64,000 nt of DNA from Leifsonia sp. 466MF (GTDB taxonomy: Bacteria > Actinomycetota > Actinomycetes > Actinomycetales > Microbacteriaceae). The stretch lies in assembly GCF_900100265.1 (NCBI RefSeq), contig NZ_LT629696.1:1426001-1490000 (forward strand), in the 5' to 3' direction. Positions 30,368-39,087 of the stretch are shown in pieces; position 1 is the first letter of the stretch, and each line of letters opens with the position of its first letter. A program made the translations under genes and the position numbers. The notes beneath the pieces were generated by a model. The model did not search any database. It was given only the letters and a program-made list of their open reading frames with translations, and was not told where the DNA came from.

Positions 30368-30925
30368 CTACGCGAGCAGTGGCAGCGACATCAGCGCGAC
30401 GGAGGCCGCCCCGAGTGCCGCCTCGGCGCGCGGGAGCGGCGGGAGCCGCCGCCGGAACGCCAGGAGCCCGGACGCCACCGCGAAGGCGAGTGCGGCGACT
30501 CCCAGTGCAGCGATGACGTTCACCCCGTGCGCGGAGTGTCCGCCGCCCGCCGCGCCATGGTGCGCCCCCGCCGCGACGATCAGCCCGCCCATCAGGATCG
30601 CCTGCAGCGCGCGGTGCAGCGCCATCGTCCGGGCTGGATGCGCGGGATGCGCGGGATGCGCCGCCTGCGCGTCCCCCGCACCACCCCGACCCGCCGGCCG
30701 CAACCGAAGCGCCACCGCCGTCGCGACCCCCGTCGCCACCAGCAGCGCCGCCCACACCACGGGGGCGACGACAGGATGCGGCAGCAGCATCGTGTCCGCC
30801 ATCGCCGCGAGCATAGCCAGCATCCCGAACCACGCGAGCGGGGAGCGGCGATCGGCGCTCCCCGCGACGCAGCATGCCCCCAGCGTGGCCGGGAGCATGC
30901 TGCCGAGGTGCAGAGCCTCGATCAT
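30368..30925 (-). CDS. His-rich multi-pass membrane protein coupled to amine oxidase
   Basis: Unrecognised 185-aa membrane protein with five to six predicted segments. Two His clusters face the same loops: HPAHPAHP at residues 90-97 and HHGAAGGGHSAH at 122-133; Met and His also occur inside segments (MLAMLAAMADTMLLPH). Its ATG overlaps the stop of the copper amine oxidase gene (ATGA), so it is translated with that enzyme. A role in copper handling or membrane association of the oxidase is an inference from the His content and coupling. A DUF5134-type membrane family is a possible match that I could not confirm. Confidence 0.65.
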   Translation of the reverse strand: MIEALHLGSMLPATLGACCVAGSADRRSPLAWFGMLAMLAAMADTMLLPHPVVAPVVWAALLVATGVATAVALRLRPAGRGGAGDAQAAHPAHPAHPARTMALHRALQAILMGGLIVAAGAHHGAAGGGHSAHGVNVIAALGVAALAFAVASGLLAFRRRLPPLPRAEAALGAASVALMSLPLLA

Positions 30926-32964
30926 CCGTGGTGCGCGTGGTCGCCGTGATCGCCGTGCGCGTGGTCGCCGTGCCTGCCGTGCCCCGCGTGCGCGTCCCCG
31001 TGCCCGTGGTGCCCCGGCGCGCAGTGCGTAGGCGCCTCGGCCGGCACGTTGAGGGCGGGGTTCCGGCCGAAGAAGCCATACGGCTTGAGCGTGAACTTGG
31101 CGTAGTCGACCGGCATGACCGGCCAGTCCTCCGGGCGCGGGAAGTGGGTCGGCCCGAAGGTGTGCCAGAGGACGATGTCCTCGCCGTCGAGCGGGCGGTC
31201 CGCCGCCATGTAGGCGGGCAGGCCGTCGCCTCCCGGGTTCTGGTTGACGAACTCGCCAGCGGGGTAGCGCTCGTCGCTGGCGTACTGCGTCACCCACAGC
31301 TGCTTCGTCGTGAACGCGGCCCGGGCGGTGACGGTGGCGGAGGGGTCGGCCATCAGCGTCGGGTTCTGCTCCGCGTGGAGCACGTACCCGGTGGGCAGGC
31401 CGAGCCGGTTGGACTTCTCCGTGTTGACGATGTGCCAGGTGCGGCCGACGGACGCGTCCGCCTCCCGAGCGCCGTCCGCCTCGCTCAGGATGCGCGTGGC
31501 GCGCTTCGTGAAGGCGTTGCCGTACGGGTTGCTCTCGCTGACCGGCAGGCGCACCGCATCCACCTCCTCCACGGCGTTCGCCAACCCGTCCACCATCATG
31601 TCGAGCCGTGCCGAGAACAGGTGCTGGTGGTACGGCGCACCGAGTCCCGGCGCCACCTCGCTCGCGGTAGCCGAGCCCTCGACGTAGGACGACGTGAAGA
31701 GGATGCCGGTGAGCTTGGCCTCGCATTCGATCGTGCCGTCGAGGTACAGGTACCAGTAGAAGCCGTAGTCGTAGTTGCCGACCGTGGTGAAGAACGAGAT
31801 CACGAGCCGCCGCGACCGTCGCACCTCGTTCGCCGAGGTGAACAGGTCCGTGTGCTTCCACAGCGTCCCGTAGTCCTCTTCGTGCATGCAGATCGCGTTC
31901 TCGATCGTCTTCGGACGGCCGAACTCGTCCGAGAGCACCGCGTCGAAGTAGCGGATCTCGCCGAGGCAGTCGCAGCCGAGCGTCAACGAGTTCGCGAACC
32001 GGCCGAACAGGTACTCGCCGGTGTCGAAGTAGTTCTGCCAGTACCGCGTCGGCGAGGGGTCCGCGTAGGGCACGACCATTTCGGCGATGGATGCGCGGTA
32101 GACCACCGGACGCACCTCGCCGCCCTGGTCGGGGTCGGCGAAACCGAGGTTCCGCAGGATGAGTCCCTCCCGGGCGTCGAACCCGAGGGAGAACGACCAG
32201 TTGGCCCAGGTGACCGTGTCTCCGTCCACCGCGAAGCTCGGTCCCTCCGGCTGGGTGATCGAGATCGGCTTGAGCGTGTCGAGCGGGGCGGGGCGCTCCG
32301 ACTCCAGGTGGAAGTTGCCCGGCTCCTCGGGGACGGGGAGTTCGAACGCGTCGACCACCTGGGTGACCTCGCGGGCGATGACGTCGACGTACGCGCACAG
32401 CCCGTCCACCGGGTGCGCCCAGGGGTGGTCCTCGGCGTGGTCCATCCGGAAGGCGAAGACGCGGATGATCCGTCGGCCCTCCTCGCCGGGGATGTCGTAC
32501 GAGCCGGGGGAGAGCGGAGCGTAGACGACCTGCTCGCTCACCAGCCCGCGTTTCTCGAGCGCCGCCAGCCAGCCGGCGTCCGCGGCGAGGATGCCGCCGA
32601 TCGCCTCGAACTCCTCCTCGAGGATGGGCACCTGGCCGCGCGAGCCGTCGATCGGCACGAGCGCGATGACCTCGTCGCGGGTGAGGGAGACGGCGGCGTC
32701 GACGCTCTCGCCGGTGGCGACGTCGAGCAGCAGGATGCGCGCCTCGCGATCCGGCGTCGGTGCGTCGCCCGCCAGCGCGGCCAGCACATCCGCCTTGTCG
32801 GGCTCCAGCAGCCCGACGTAGACGAAGCGGGTCGTGTCTGTGACGGCGCCGGCCGAACGGAGGATGCGCGCCACGGCTTCGATCTCGGCCGCCGTCAGGC
32901 TGGAGAGCGGACCGGGGGTAGTGGTGTCGTCGTCGGGAAGGGTCAGGGGCAGTTCGGTCGTCAT
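30922..32964 (-). CDS. tynA: Primary-amine oxidase (copper/topaquinone)
   Basis: Oxidises primary amines to aldehydes with release of ammonia and H2O2; 680 aa. The topaquinone precursor is Tyr398 in GNYDYGF, the catalytic base Asp314 in FDTGEY, and the copper ligands are His446 and His448 (YHQHLF) and His607 (PTHFPRPED). N2 and N3 domains precede the catalytic beta-sandwich. No signal peptide is seen, so it is probably cytoplasmic, as for the Arthrobacter enzymes. The C-terminal tail is unusual: 12 of the last 29 residues are His, in HG/DH repeats. It follows an APC permease by 10 bases and is coupled to a His-rich membrane protein. Confidence 0.95.
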   Translation of the reverse strand: MTTELPLTLPDDDTTTPGPLSSLTAAEIEAVARILRSAGAVTDTTRFVYVGLLEPDKADVLAALAGDAPTPDREARILLLDVATGESVDAAVSLTRDEVIALVPIDGSRGQVPILEEEFEAIGGILAADAGWLAALEKRGLVSEQVVYAPLSPGSYDIPGEEGRRIIRVFAFRMDHAEDHPWAHPVDGLCAYVDVIAREVTQVVDAFELPVPEEPGNFHLESERPAPLDTLKPISITQPEGPSFAVDGDTVTWANWSFSLGFDAREGLILRNLGFADPDQGGEVRPVVYRASIAEMVVPYADPSPTRYWQNYFDTGEYLFGRFANSLTLGCDCLGEIRYFDAVLSDEFGRPKTIENAICMHEEDYGTLWKHTDLFTSANEVRRSRRLVISFFTTVGNYDYGFYWYLYLDGTIECEAKLTGILFTSSYVEGSATASEVAPGLGAPYHQHLFSARLDMMVDGLANAVEEVDAVRLPVSESNPYGNAFTKRATRILSEADGAREADASVGRTWHIVNTEKSNRLGLPTGYVLHAEQNPTLMADPSATVTARAAFTTKQLWVTQYASDERYPAGEFVNQNPGGDGLPAYMAADRPLDGEDIVLWHTFGPTHFPRPEDWPVMPVDYAKFTLKPYGFFGRNPALNVPAEAPTHCAPGHHGHGDAHAGHGRHGDHAHGDHGDHAHHG

Positions 32965-32974
32965 GTCAGGTCTC

Positions 32975-34477
32975 CTAGGCGCTGATGGTGTCGATGATGT
33001 TCTCGTAGGCGGCGCGCTTGCTGCGGCGCAGGATGAGTGCCTGCACCACGCCGATCACGGGGACGGCGAGCATGGCGGCGAAGAAGGCGATGGACAGCGG
33101 GCCGACCACCGGGGTGCCCTTCGCATCCACATCGCCGATGAGCAGGGGGAAGTTGTCGACGATGATGAGTGTCACCCCGATCAGGCCGAGCAGGCCGATG
33201 ACGGGAGCGATCACCGTGCGCCAGAGACCGGCACCGGTCTTCTTCCGGGCGAAGTAGACGATGACGGCCAGGCAGGTCAGTGCCATGAGCACGACGATCG
33301 CGAGGGTCGCGATGCCGCTGAACCAGGTGAACACCTGCAGCACGGGGTCGAGGCGGAACAGCGCGAACGCCACGATCAGAACCGCCGCGGTCGCGGTCTG
33401 CACCAGCGACGACACGTACGGAGACGAGTGCTTGCCGTGGACGCGCCCGATCGCCGCCGGGAACACCGACGCGTTCGACATCGAGTGCTGGTACCGCGTG
33501 ACCACGTTGTGGAAGGAGAGCACGCAGGCGAACAGGCTCGTGATCAGGAGGACGTTGACGATGACCCCGCCGACGGATCCGAGGTAGTGGATGGCAGTGT
33601 TCACGATGAAGCCGCCGGTGTCGGCCGCGACCACATCCACGATCTTCGCGGGGCCCCATCCCATCACCAGCGCCCACGAGGCGAACGTGTAGAAGACGCC
33701 GATGGCGATCACTGCGATGTAGGTCGCCCGAGGGATGGTCTTCTCCGGCTCCTTGGCCTCGTCGCGGAAGATCGCCGTCGACTCGAACCCGATGAAGCCG
33801 GCGAGGGCGAACATGAGTCCGATGCCGGGGGAGCCCGAAAGCACGGTGCTCGGCTCGAACGGCACGAGCGACAGGCCCTCCGCGCCGCCCGTCCCGATGA
33901 TCACGAAGCTCAGGACGATGACGATCCCGACCTCCGCGATGAGCAGGATGCCGAGCACGCGCGAGCTCAGCTCGATGTGCCGGTAGCCGAGGACTCCGAC
34001 CAGCGCGATCATCGCGAGGGAGTAGACGTACCAGGGGATGTCCGGGCCGTGCAGCGCGACGACCGACGATTCCAGCGTCGCGCCGAGGTAGCCGTACACC
34101 GCCACCTGGACGGTCGTGTAGGTGAGGAGCGCCAGATAGGCGGCGGCGAGGCCGAGCGGGCGCCCCATCCCGTAGCCGACATAGGTGAAGAACGCGCCCG
34201 GGCGGGGGATGAACCGGCTCATCGCGCTCAGCCCGACGGCGAAGAACAGCAGGATGACGGCGCCGATCGCGAACATGCTCGGCACGCCGGCGCCGTTGCC
34301 CAGCAGCACGCCGACCGGGAAGCCGCCGCCGATCACGGTGAGCGGCGCCGCAGCGGCGACCACCATGAACACGATCGAGCCGACGCCGAGCCGGCCGGAG
34401 AGCTGGCGCGCGGCGCCGGGACCACGGATGGCGATCGGATCGCCGAGCAGAGCCTGGGGCTCCTGTGCAGCCGTCAT
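32975..34477 (-). CDS. APC family amino acid/amine permease
   Basis: Secondary transporter of the amino acid-polyamine-organocation superfamily, 500 aa with about 12 membrane segments. The start is typical (GRLGVGSIVFMVVAAAAPLTVIGG, with the unwound TM1), and the TM6 region FALAGFIGFESTAIFRDEAKEPEKTIPRA carries the conserved FEST and Glu-Pro motifs. The ATG at 34477 has GGAGGAA five bases upstream; the longer frame to 34729 is intergenic. It is first in the operon with the copper amine oxidase, so its cargo is probably an amine such as phenethylamine, tyramine or putrescine (inference). Confidence 0.9.
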   Translation of the reverse strand: MTAAQEPQALLGDPIAIRGPGAARQLSGRLGVGSIVFMVVAAAAPLTVIGGGFPVGVLLGNGAGVPSMFAIGAVILLFFAVGLSAMSRFIPRPGAFFTYVGYGMGRPLGLAAAYLALLTYTTVQVAVYGYLGATLESSVVALHGPDIPWYVYSLAMIALVGVLGYRHIELSSRVLGILLIAEVGIVIVLSFVIIGTGGAEGLSLVPFEPSTVLSGSPGIGLMFALAGFIGFESTAIFRDEAKEPEKTIPRATYIAVIAIGVFYTFASWALVMGWGPAKIVDVVAADTGGFIVNTAIHYLGSVGGVIVNVLLITSLFACVLSFHNVVTRYQHSMSNASVFPAAIGRVHGKHSSPYVSSLVQTATAAVLIVAFALFRLDPVLQVFTWFSGIATLAIVVLMALTCLAVIVYFARKKTGAGLWRTVIAPVIGLLGLIGVTLIIVDNFPLLIGDVDAKGTPVVGPLSIAFFAAMLAVPVIGVVQALILRRSKRAAYENIIDTISA

Positions 34478-34515
34478 GGGTTCCTCCAGGGGGAGTGAGA
34501 GGGTGGGTGCCGCCA

Positions 34516-34617
34516 GTCTCGCGAGACGGTGTTGCGCGGTCGTTCCGCCGCTGTGAAGAGTCGGCGCTCGCCGAATGGGACGGACCGTGTCGCATTCGGG
34601 GGTCACGTGCCCGTGAC
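34516..34617. promoter_or_regulatory. Operator-like inverted repeats between the divergent permease genes
   Basis: Three dyads lie in the 197-base divergent gap: GTCTCGCGAGAC (34516-34527, perfect), CCGAAT...ATTCGG (34571-34576/34594-34599) and GTCACG-tgcc-CGTGAC (34602-34617). They are candidate sites for the IclR regulator encoded downstream and could control both operons. Confidence 0.45.
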
Positions 34618-34674
34618 GCCGACGAAACGCGGACGCAACACGCCCGCCGTAGCCTCGCGGGCGAGGAGCACACC

Positions 34675-36174
34675 GTGACAGCACAGCCCCCCGTGACGGC
34701 CCTGAGCCGAGCGATCGCCGACCCGACACCGGTCGACGGCCTGGCTGCGCGCTCGCCGATGGCCGGCCTCGACCGGCGCAGCCTCGGTTTCGTGGATGTG
34801 CTGGCCCAGTCGGTCGGCGCCGTCGCCCCCTCCGCTGCCGCGGCCACCTGCCCAGTGCTCGTCGCCGCGCGTGCCGGATCGGGCACGCTGCTCGCGTTCC
34901 TTCTCGCGGGCGTGCTGATGGCGCTCGTCGCGTACGCCGTCAACCAGTTCACCCGGCGGATGGCCGCCACCGGCTCCCTCTACACGTTCGCCGCGCGCGG
35001 CCTGGGGGTTCGGGCCGGGTTCGCGACCAGTGCCGCGATGATCGTCGGCTATGGATTCGTCGCGATGTTCGCCCTGCTGGGCGCCGCGTACTACGGGCTG
35101 ATGCTGCTCGCTCATGCCGTCACGGGTGTGACCGGCTCGCGCGGGCTGGTGCTCCTGCTGCTGGCCGGGTTCGGTGCCGTCTGCCTGCTGGTGCTGTGGC
35201 GCGGCATCCGGCTGTCGACCCGGGTCACGCTCGTCATCGAGCTGCTGTCGATCGTGGGCATCCTCGTGCTGATCGTGGTGCTGCTCGTCCGCGTGCCCGG
35301 CTCGTCGTTCGCGGCGGTCGCGCTGCCCCGCTCGGTCGGCATCCCGGAACTCGCTGCCGGCACGACCGTCGCCGTCACCGCCTTCGTCGGCTTCGAGAGC
35401 GCTGCGACGCTCGGCGTGGAGTCGCGGCGGCCGTTCGCGACCATCCCGCGCACCATCCGCTGGACCGTGATCGCGGCGGGACTGCTGTACCTGCTCTCCG
35501 CATACACGCAGCTGGCGGGTTTCGAGGCGCTCGGCGGCGACCTGGTGGCCAGCGACAGCCCGGTGAACGACCTGGCGGCGCGCGCGGGGGTCGAGTGGAT
35601 CGGCCTGCTGCTGGATGCGGCGCTCGCCTGCTCCTTCCTGGCCTGCGCCCTTGCCTCGACGACGGCTCTCGCCCGCGTCCTGTTCTCCCTCGGCCGCGAG
35701 GGGATCGCGCCGCGCGCCCTCGGGCGCACGCATCGCCGCTTCCGGACCCCGCACGTCGCGCTGGCGGTGGGCGTCGCGGTCGAGGTCGCCGTACCCGCTG
35801 TCCTCGTGCTGGCCGGAATGGGGGCGTGGCAGGCGATGGGCGTCGTGGTCGTCTGCGCGGCGGCCGGGTACATGACCGCGTACGCGCTCGTCTGCGTCGC
35901 GACGCCGTTCTTCCTGCGCCGGATCGGGGAGTTGACCGTCGGTCCGGCCGTCGCCGCTGCGGTCGCGGCCGCGGGTCTCGTGGCAGCGCTCGCGCTCGAC
36001 CTCTGGCTCGAGGTCACGGGCGACCGCGCCCTCGCCGTCCTGCTGCTGGCCGGGGTGGCGGCCGTCGCGTTCGGACTGTGGGCGGTGTGCCGACGCCGGA
36101 GGCCGGACGCGCTTCGCCGCATCGGCCTGTACGACGAGCCGACGATGGGGGACGTGCTCGGCGGGGCGCCATGA
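34675..36174 (+). CDS. APC family permease
   Basis: Second transporter of the APC superfamily, 499 aa with about 12 segments and a 50-residue soluble N terminus. Landmarks are LGFVDVLAQSVGAVAPSAAAA (TM1 unwinding), GFESAATLGVESRRPFATIPRTIRW (TM6 and loop) and a C terminus ending RRIGLYDEPTMGDV. The GTG at 34675 follows GAGGAGC by five bases. It is only distantly similar to the divergent permease, so this is not a recent duplication. Its stop overlaps the IclR regulator start (ATGA), tying it to amine or amino-acid uptake under that regulator. Confidence 0.88.
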   Translation: MTAQPPVTALSRAIADPTPVDGLAARSPMAGLDRRSLGFVDVLAQSVGAVAPSAAAATCPVLVAARAGSGTLLAFLLAGVLMALVAYAVNQFTRRMAATGSLYTFAARGLGVRAGFATSAAMIVGYGFVAMFALLGAAYYGLMLLAHAVTGVTGSRGLVLLLLAGFGAVCLLVLWRGIRLSTRVTLVIELLSIVGILVLIVVLLVRVPGSSFAAVALPRSVGIPELAAGTTVAVTAFVGFESAATLGVESRRPFATIPRTIRWTVIAAGLLYLLSAYTQLAGFEALGGDLVASDSPVNDLAARAGVEWIGLLLDAALACSFLACALASTTALARVLFSLGREGIAPRALGRTHRRFRTPHVALAVGVAVEVAVPAVLVLAGMGAWQAMGVVVVCAAAGYMTAYALVCVATPFFLRRIGELTVGPAVAAAVAAAGLVAALALDLWLEVTGDRALAVLLLAGVAAVAFGLWAVCRRRRPDALRRIGLYDEPTMGDVLGGAP

Positions 36175-36845
36175 ACGCCATCCCGGAGCTGAGCGGACGA
36201 CAGCCGGGCGCGGTGCACAGCGCGTTCGCGGTGCTGGAGGAGGTCGCGCGCGCGGGGCCCGGAATCACCGCGCAGCAGTTGTCCGCGCGCCTGGGCCTGC
36301 CGCGGGCGACGGCGTACCGCATCCTGAATCTGCTGGTGCAGGACGAGTACCTCGTGCGCATGCCCGACCTCCGCGGCTTCGCCCTGGGCCGCAAGGTCGC
36401 CGAGCTGGCCGATGTCGCTCAGGCACAGGATGCGGCCGCCACCGCTCGGGAAGCAGTCGCCGACCTGCGCGGGCGCATCCGCGGTGGCGTCCACCTGGCC
36501 GTCTACCGAGCCGACCGAGTGGTGCCGGTCGACGTGGACCCGGACTTCCCGCTCTCGGACCCCAAGCGCATCCAATCGGACCTCAGCGTCTCCGCCCTCG
36601 GCCGGCTCCTCCTGGCGGAGCAGGCCGCGCGGTCTGTGCCGTCACCCACCCGGTTCACGACGCAGGAAGGCGAGCTCGTCCCCGGTTTCGGCTGCCTCGC
36701 CGTCCCGGTGCGCGGCGACGACCAGCGCCTGGTCGCCGGCCTCGCGCTGGCGCTCCCGGCCGCGCGCCTGGCGGACCGCGACGGGCTGGTGTCGCTGGTC
36801 GCCGACACAGCGGTGCGGCTCGGGCCGTTGCTCAGCCGGGTGTGA
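36171..36845 (+). CDS. IclR family transcriptional regulator
   Basis: Regulator of 224 aa with an N-terminal winged helix (about residues 14-70: VHSAFAVLEEVARAGPGITAQQLSARLGLPRATAYRILNLL) and a C-terminal effector domain (VHLAVYRADRVVPVDVDP, SVSALGRLLLAE, GCLAVPVRG). The effector domain is slightly short for the family. The ATG at 36171 overlaps the permease stop by four bases. It most likely senses an amine or its oxidation product and regulates the divergent permease/amine-oxidase operons through the dyads at 34516-34617. Confidence 0.88.
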   Translation: MNAIPELSGRQPGAVHSAFAVLEEVARAGPGITAQQLSARLGLPRATAYRILNLLVQDEYLVRMPDLRGFALGRKVAELADVAQAQDAAATAREAVADLRGRIRGGVHLAVYRADRVVPVDVDPDFPLSDPKRIQSDLSVSALGRLLLAEQAARSVPSPTRFTTQEGELVPGFGCLAVPVRGDDQRLVAGLALALPAARLADRDGLVSLVADTAVRLGPLLSRV

Positions 36846-36894
36846 GGCGGGGCGCTGATACCCTGCGGGAGCAGATTTCTGATGGGAAGGCAGC

Positions 36895-37347
36895 ATGACA
36901 TCGCGCGATACCGATCACCAGAGCGCTGACGTGACCTGGTCCCAGCCGGTCCTACAGATCGCCTTTGCGCTGTTCGTGATGACCGTGTTGGTGATCGCCG
37001 GAATCTTCCTCGCGGTTCGCACCATCAGCGGGCAGCCCGGGCCACCGGTGTGGTTTGGCGCGTTGTGGATCCTTGCGCTCGGCTGGAGCACGTACTGGTG
37101 GCTTTTCCGAGTCGCGTACCGGGTCGAACTCGTCGGCCGCACCCTCAACTGGCGAGCGCCGCTCCGAAGCGGCAGCATCCCGGTGGATGGGATCGAGCGC
37201 GCCGGCCGATTCTTCGGTGCGCCGTCCACGTGCGTGCTACGCGGGAGCGGCTACCCACCCGTCGTGGTCTCCGCACAGCGCCAGGACTTCACGCCGATGC
37301 TCCAGGCACTGAACCGCCTCAACCCAGCGGTTCCCGCCGACCTGTAG
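36895..37347 (+). CDS. Membrane protein with PH-like tail
   Basis: Unrecognised 150-aa protein. Two membrane segments at about residues 20-42 and 52-72 are followed by a basic soluble part (YRVELVGRTLNWRAPLRSGSIPVDGIERAGRFF) that resembles the short bacterial PH-like domain seen in small membrane proteins. The ATG at 36895 follows GGGAAGG. It opens a run of five small membrane or lipoprotein genes without assigned roles. The start is 49 bases after the IclR gene. Confidence 0.6.
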   Translation: MTSRDTDHQSADVTWSQPVLQIAFALFVMTVLVIAGIFLAVRTISGQPGPPVWFGALWILALGWSTYWWLFRVAYRVELVGRTLNWRAPLRSGSIPVDGIERAGRFFGAPSTCVLRGSGYPPVVVSAQRQDFTPMLQALNRLNPAVPADL

Positions 37348-37377
37348 TCGCCTCGTTCCGCCGTCTGGCCGCTGCGA

Positions 37378-37725
37378 TCACCGCCGCAGCCACGCAGTGA
37401 GGGAGAGTCCGGCGTTCGCGAACCGAAGCCAGTACAGCACGCTGACGAGTGCAGCGACGGGCAGTCCGATGGCGAGTGGCCACGCCTTGTCGCCGGCCGG
37501 AAGGAGCGACATCGCGGCCACCGTTGCGGCCAGCACGTGAGCGAACACGGCGACGAGGACCACTCCGATTCTCGCCTCGCGGCGCTGTGTCTCGGTGCGA
37601 TCGTTCGGCGGCACGGCACGCTCGAGGAGCGTGACAATCCGGACGCGGAAGACGATCAGCGCGGTCGCGATCAGACAGATCCAGGCGCAGCCGACGATCG
37701 CGGCGACCTCGGGCAGACTCTCCAT
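37378..37725 (-). CDS. Hypothetical three-segment membrane protein
   Basis: Unrecognised 115-aa protein with three hydrophobic segments (about residues 6-28, 51-72 and 82-102). A charged loop (LLERAVPPNDRTETQRREAR) separates the first two, and the end is LSLTAWLRR. The ATG at 37725 has AGGA about ten bases upstream. It converges on the preceding gene with a 30-base gap that lacks a clear hairpin. Confidence 0.6.
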   Translation of the reverse strand: MESLPEVAAIVGCAWICLIATALIVFRVRIVTLLERAVPPNDRTETQRREARIGVVLVAVFAHVLAATVAAMSLLPAGDKAWPLAIGLPVAALVSVLYWLRFANAGLSLTAWLRR

Positions 37726-37772
37726 AGAGACTCATCCTGCTGAAGAAGTTTGCACGCGTCCACCGCTCCGCT

Positions 37773-38162
37773 TCACCAGCTGATGTCGTCCAGATCCGTC
37801 CGGAAGTCGACGAATTCGGTGGACTCGCCGTGGGCGATCTCGACCGTCGTCGAGGCGTGGGCCGGAAGGTGCCGCTGGATCGCTCGGCCGAGCGGCAGGA
37901 ATTGGGCTTTCGTGGCGCTGTCGGGGACGACGGCACGCAAAGTCAGGTCGCAGCTGTCCGTGTCAAGGACCGCCTCCGCTGAGACGACGGTCGCGGAGGT
38001 CACGAGCGGCTGGTCGGAGAGCCAGCGGGCGAAGGGCTCGGCGATGGCTTCGCAGTCGCGCGGAACGGCGGTGTAGTCGCCGATCTGGCATCCGGAGAGG
38101 GCACACGCGAGCGACGCCGCAAGCACAGAGGCCCCGCCGAGGCGGCCACGCAATCCACTCAT
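37773..38162 (-). CDS. Putative lipoprotein
   Basis: 129-aa secreted lipoprotein of unknown function. The signal peptide MSGLRGRLGGASVLAASLACALSGC ends at a lipobox (LSGC, Cys25). The mature part is a compact alpha/beta protein: DCEAIAEPFARWLSDQPLV, SATVVSAEAVLDTDSCDLTLRAVV, then a strand-rich tail. The ATG at 38162 has a GGGGGG ribosome-binding site; the longer frame adds a segment with no signal peptide and was not used. A pattern of Cys pairs suggests a disulfide. Confidence 0.68.
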   Translation of the reverse strand: MSGLRGRLGGASVLAASLACALSGCQIGDYTAVPRDCEAIAEPFARWLSDQPLVTSATVVSAEAVLDTDSCDLTLRAVVPDSATKAQFLPLGRAIQRHLPAHASTTVEIAHGESTEFVDFRTDLDDISW

Positions 38163-38247
38163 CGATGTCCCCCCTCGAACAAAGTACCGGGGTAGCGGGC
38201 GGAGACACGAATGGCCCGGCGCGGGGACGAGCGATAGCGTCTGGACG

Positions 38248-38634
38248 ATGAGTAACGTGCCCTCACGTCGATCGAACGCGGAACTCAACCGTGCCCGCGC
38301 GGCCGCGTTCATCTTCGGAGCTGCGGCCGTCGTCCTCGTCGTCCCGGCCGTGTCCGCGTACGGGGAGTGGCAGCATGCGCTCCACTACGGCTGGCCCGGC
38401 CCCTACCGGAGCAGCATCGCCGAGGCCAACGGCGGCGAGACGATTGTGAAGGCGCAGATCTGGGGACTCATGTCACTCGTAGTGCTCGCCGGAGCAGCTA
38501 TTGCTTCCGGGTTCGCAGCCCGCACAGCCGGACAAAGGGTGTGGCTGGTGGTTCTCACCGGAGTGATTGTCACGGTGGCAATTCTCGCGGTCGTCGCGGT
38601 GCTGCTCACACCACCGCTGGCATCATCCGGGTGA
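38248..38634 (+). CDS. Hypothetical membrane protein
   Basis: Unrecognised 128-aa protein with three membrane segments (about residues 17-37, 72-91 and 99-120) and an extracellular-type loop rich in aromatic residues (YGEWQHALHYGWPGPYRSS). The ATG at 38248 is close to a possible GATAGCGT promoter element, so the message may be nearly leaderless. It is divergent from the lipoprotein gene, with 85 bases between starts. Confidence 0.58.
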   Translation: MSNVPSRRSNAELNRARAAAFIFGAAAVVLVVPAVSAYGEWQHALHYGWPGPYRSSIAEANGGETIVKAQIWGLMSLVVLAGAAIASGFAARTAGQRVWLVVLTGVIVTVAILAVVAVLLTPPLASSG

Positions 38635-38701
38635 CTCAGTACCTGCGGGGCGGGCGCCGACACCGTCGACGTTCATCCCCTCCAGGCATAGAGTCCGATC
38701 C

Positions 38702-39001
38702 GTGACCGGTGCGCCGTCGAAGAAGCCGTGGTGGATCCTTACCTCCTCGCGCGCGGGCTCGTGGTGGATGGCGATCTTCTACACCGCCCTCGCCTGCATC
38801 GAACCGCTCCTCGCGTTGCGCCGAGGCGACTGGTGGTGGTTACTCATCGGGATGTTCTTCGTCTTGGCCGCTGCGATCGCTTGGATCTCGCTCGTGTGGG
38901 TGCTCCGACACTCGGCGACAGAAGTGCCGGCAGCGCCGGAGGGTGCCGATGATGCGACGGTCCGAGATGATGGCTCACCGACGAGGGAGACGGGATCCTG
39001 A
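38702..39001 (+). CDS. Hypothetical two-segment membrane protein
   Basis: Unrecognised 99-aa protein starting at a GTG (TGAPSKKPWWILTSSRAG). Two hydrophobic segments lie at about residues 19-37 and 43-67 (WWMAIFYTALACIEPLLAL; WWWLLIGMFFVLAAAIAWISLVW split by RRGD), followed by an acidic tail. A start further upstream is open in frame but would cover the intergenic region after the preceding gene. It lies just before the tRNA block. Confidence 0.55.
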   Translation: MTGAPSKKPWWILTSSRAGSWWMAIFYTALACIEPLLALRRGDWWWLLIGMFFVLAAAIAWISLVWVLRHSATEVPAAPEGADDATVRDDGSPTRETGS

Positions 39002-39056
39002 CTTCACGGTTCCGGCAGCCGCGCGTGCTCTACGGGTTCGGCCCAGAACAAGAAAC

Positions 39057-39082
39057 AAAAAACCCCCGGCGGACCGGGGGTT
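39057..39082 (-). terminator. Terminator of the minus-strand tRNA-Val gene
   Basis: On the minus strand AACCCCCGG-tccg-CCGGGGGTT is followed by a T run (TTTTTTG). It is a strong intrinsic terminator five bases downstream of the encoded CCA. Confidence 0.85.
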
Positions 39083-39087
39083 CTCTC

